Positions 6,417-6,472 of a stretch of 6,472 bases of DNA are shown piece by piece. Positions within the stretch are counted from its first letter, which is position 1. Each line of letters begins with the position of its first letter. Under the pieces are notes generated by a model. The model saw nothing but the letters and a program-made list of their open reading frames with translations. It was not told where the DNA came from and ran no database searches. Both the position numbers and the translations under genes were made by a program. The DNA is from an uncultured Bacteroidota bacterium (GTDB taxonomy: Bacteria > Bacteroidota > Bacteroidia > Bacteroidales > SZUA-534), in contig CALCFP010000200.1 of the NCBI GenBank assembly GCA_937900725.1, positions 1 to 6,472 on the forward strand. The letters are read 5' to 3'.

Positions 6417-6423
6417 CCTCCTT
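6417..6423 (-). promoter_or_regulatory. Shine-Dalgarno sequence of rplI (AAGGAGG)
   Basis: On the - strand AAGGAGG lies seven bases before the rplI ATG, an ideal match and spacing. It overlaps the second of two tandem in-frame TAA codons that end rpsR. No other start in the window has such a site, as expected for Bacteroidota, where the anti-Shine-Dalgarno end of 16S rRNA is largely sequestered on the ribosome. Confidence 0.75.
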
Positions 6424-6424
6424 A

Positions 6425-6472
6425 TTATTTAAGCATGTCGGTTACGTATGGAAGCAAAGCCAAGTGGCGTGC
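6425..6472 (-). CDS. rpsR: 30S ribosomal protein bS18, C-terminal end (partial)
   Basis: The last 15 codons and the stop of rpsR are present; the gene continues past the right edge. The peptide ARHLALLPYVTDMLK matches the C-terminus of bS18, whose R-x-LALLPY ending is diagnostic. bS18 sits on the 30S platform with bS6 and, in Bacteroidota, helps form the pocket that holds the 3' end of 16S rRNA. Two tandem TAA stops follow (6425-6427 and 6422-6424), and rplI starts 15 bases downstream in the same transcript. Confidence 0.93.
   Translation of the reverse strand, partial: ARHLALLPYVTDMLK

Overview
The window looks like a chromosomal segment from a member of the Bacteroidota, most likely the order Bacteroidales. 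The evidence is the rpsR-rplI order with Bacteroidetes-style protein sequences, two type II lipoproteins of Bacteroidetes lipocalin-like character, a carboxypeptidase-regulatory-like domain fused to a long TPR-like array, AT-rich intergenic DNA, and an absence of Shine-Dalgarno sequences at most starts. No mobile element, CRISPR array, tRNA or rRNA is visible.

Left edge (1-477, + strand): an open frame that looks like the tail of an unidentified gene runs into a GtrA-family four-helix membrane protein. This gene converges on the next block at about 478-526, where only weak hairpins are seen.

Centre (527-5468, - strand): a three-gene unit read right to left. It starts with an exported protein of 1170 residues: signal peptide, N-terminal beta-sandwich domain, 15 TPR-like repeats and a conserved-looking C-terminal module. 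Twenty-six bases downstream comes a lipoprotein of about 304 residues. A second, lipocalin-like lipoprotein of 162 residues follows, with its start codon overlapping the previous stop (TAATG). The spacing argues for one transcript and the three products would meet in the cell envelope. This is the best candidate in the window for an undescribed system: a large periplasmic repeat scaffold with two partner lipoproteins. That role is inference from layout.

Right side (5469-6472): a divergent intergenic region carries a candidate Bacteroidetes-type promoter and a 13-bp palindrome. It leads to a 77-residue, strongly basic helical-hairpin protein on the + strand that ends in a very strong terminator. 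Next, on the - strand, is the end of a ribosomal protein operon: the last 15 codons of rpsR (bS18) and a complete rplI (bL9), closed by its own strong terminator. rplI has an excellent Shine-Dalgarno sequence, unlike every other start in the window.
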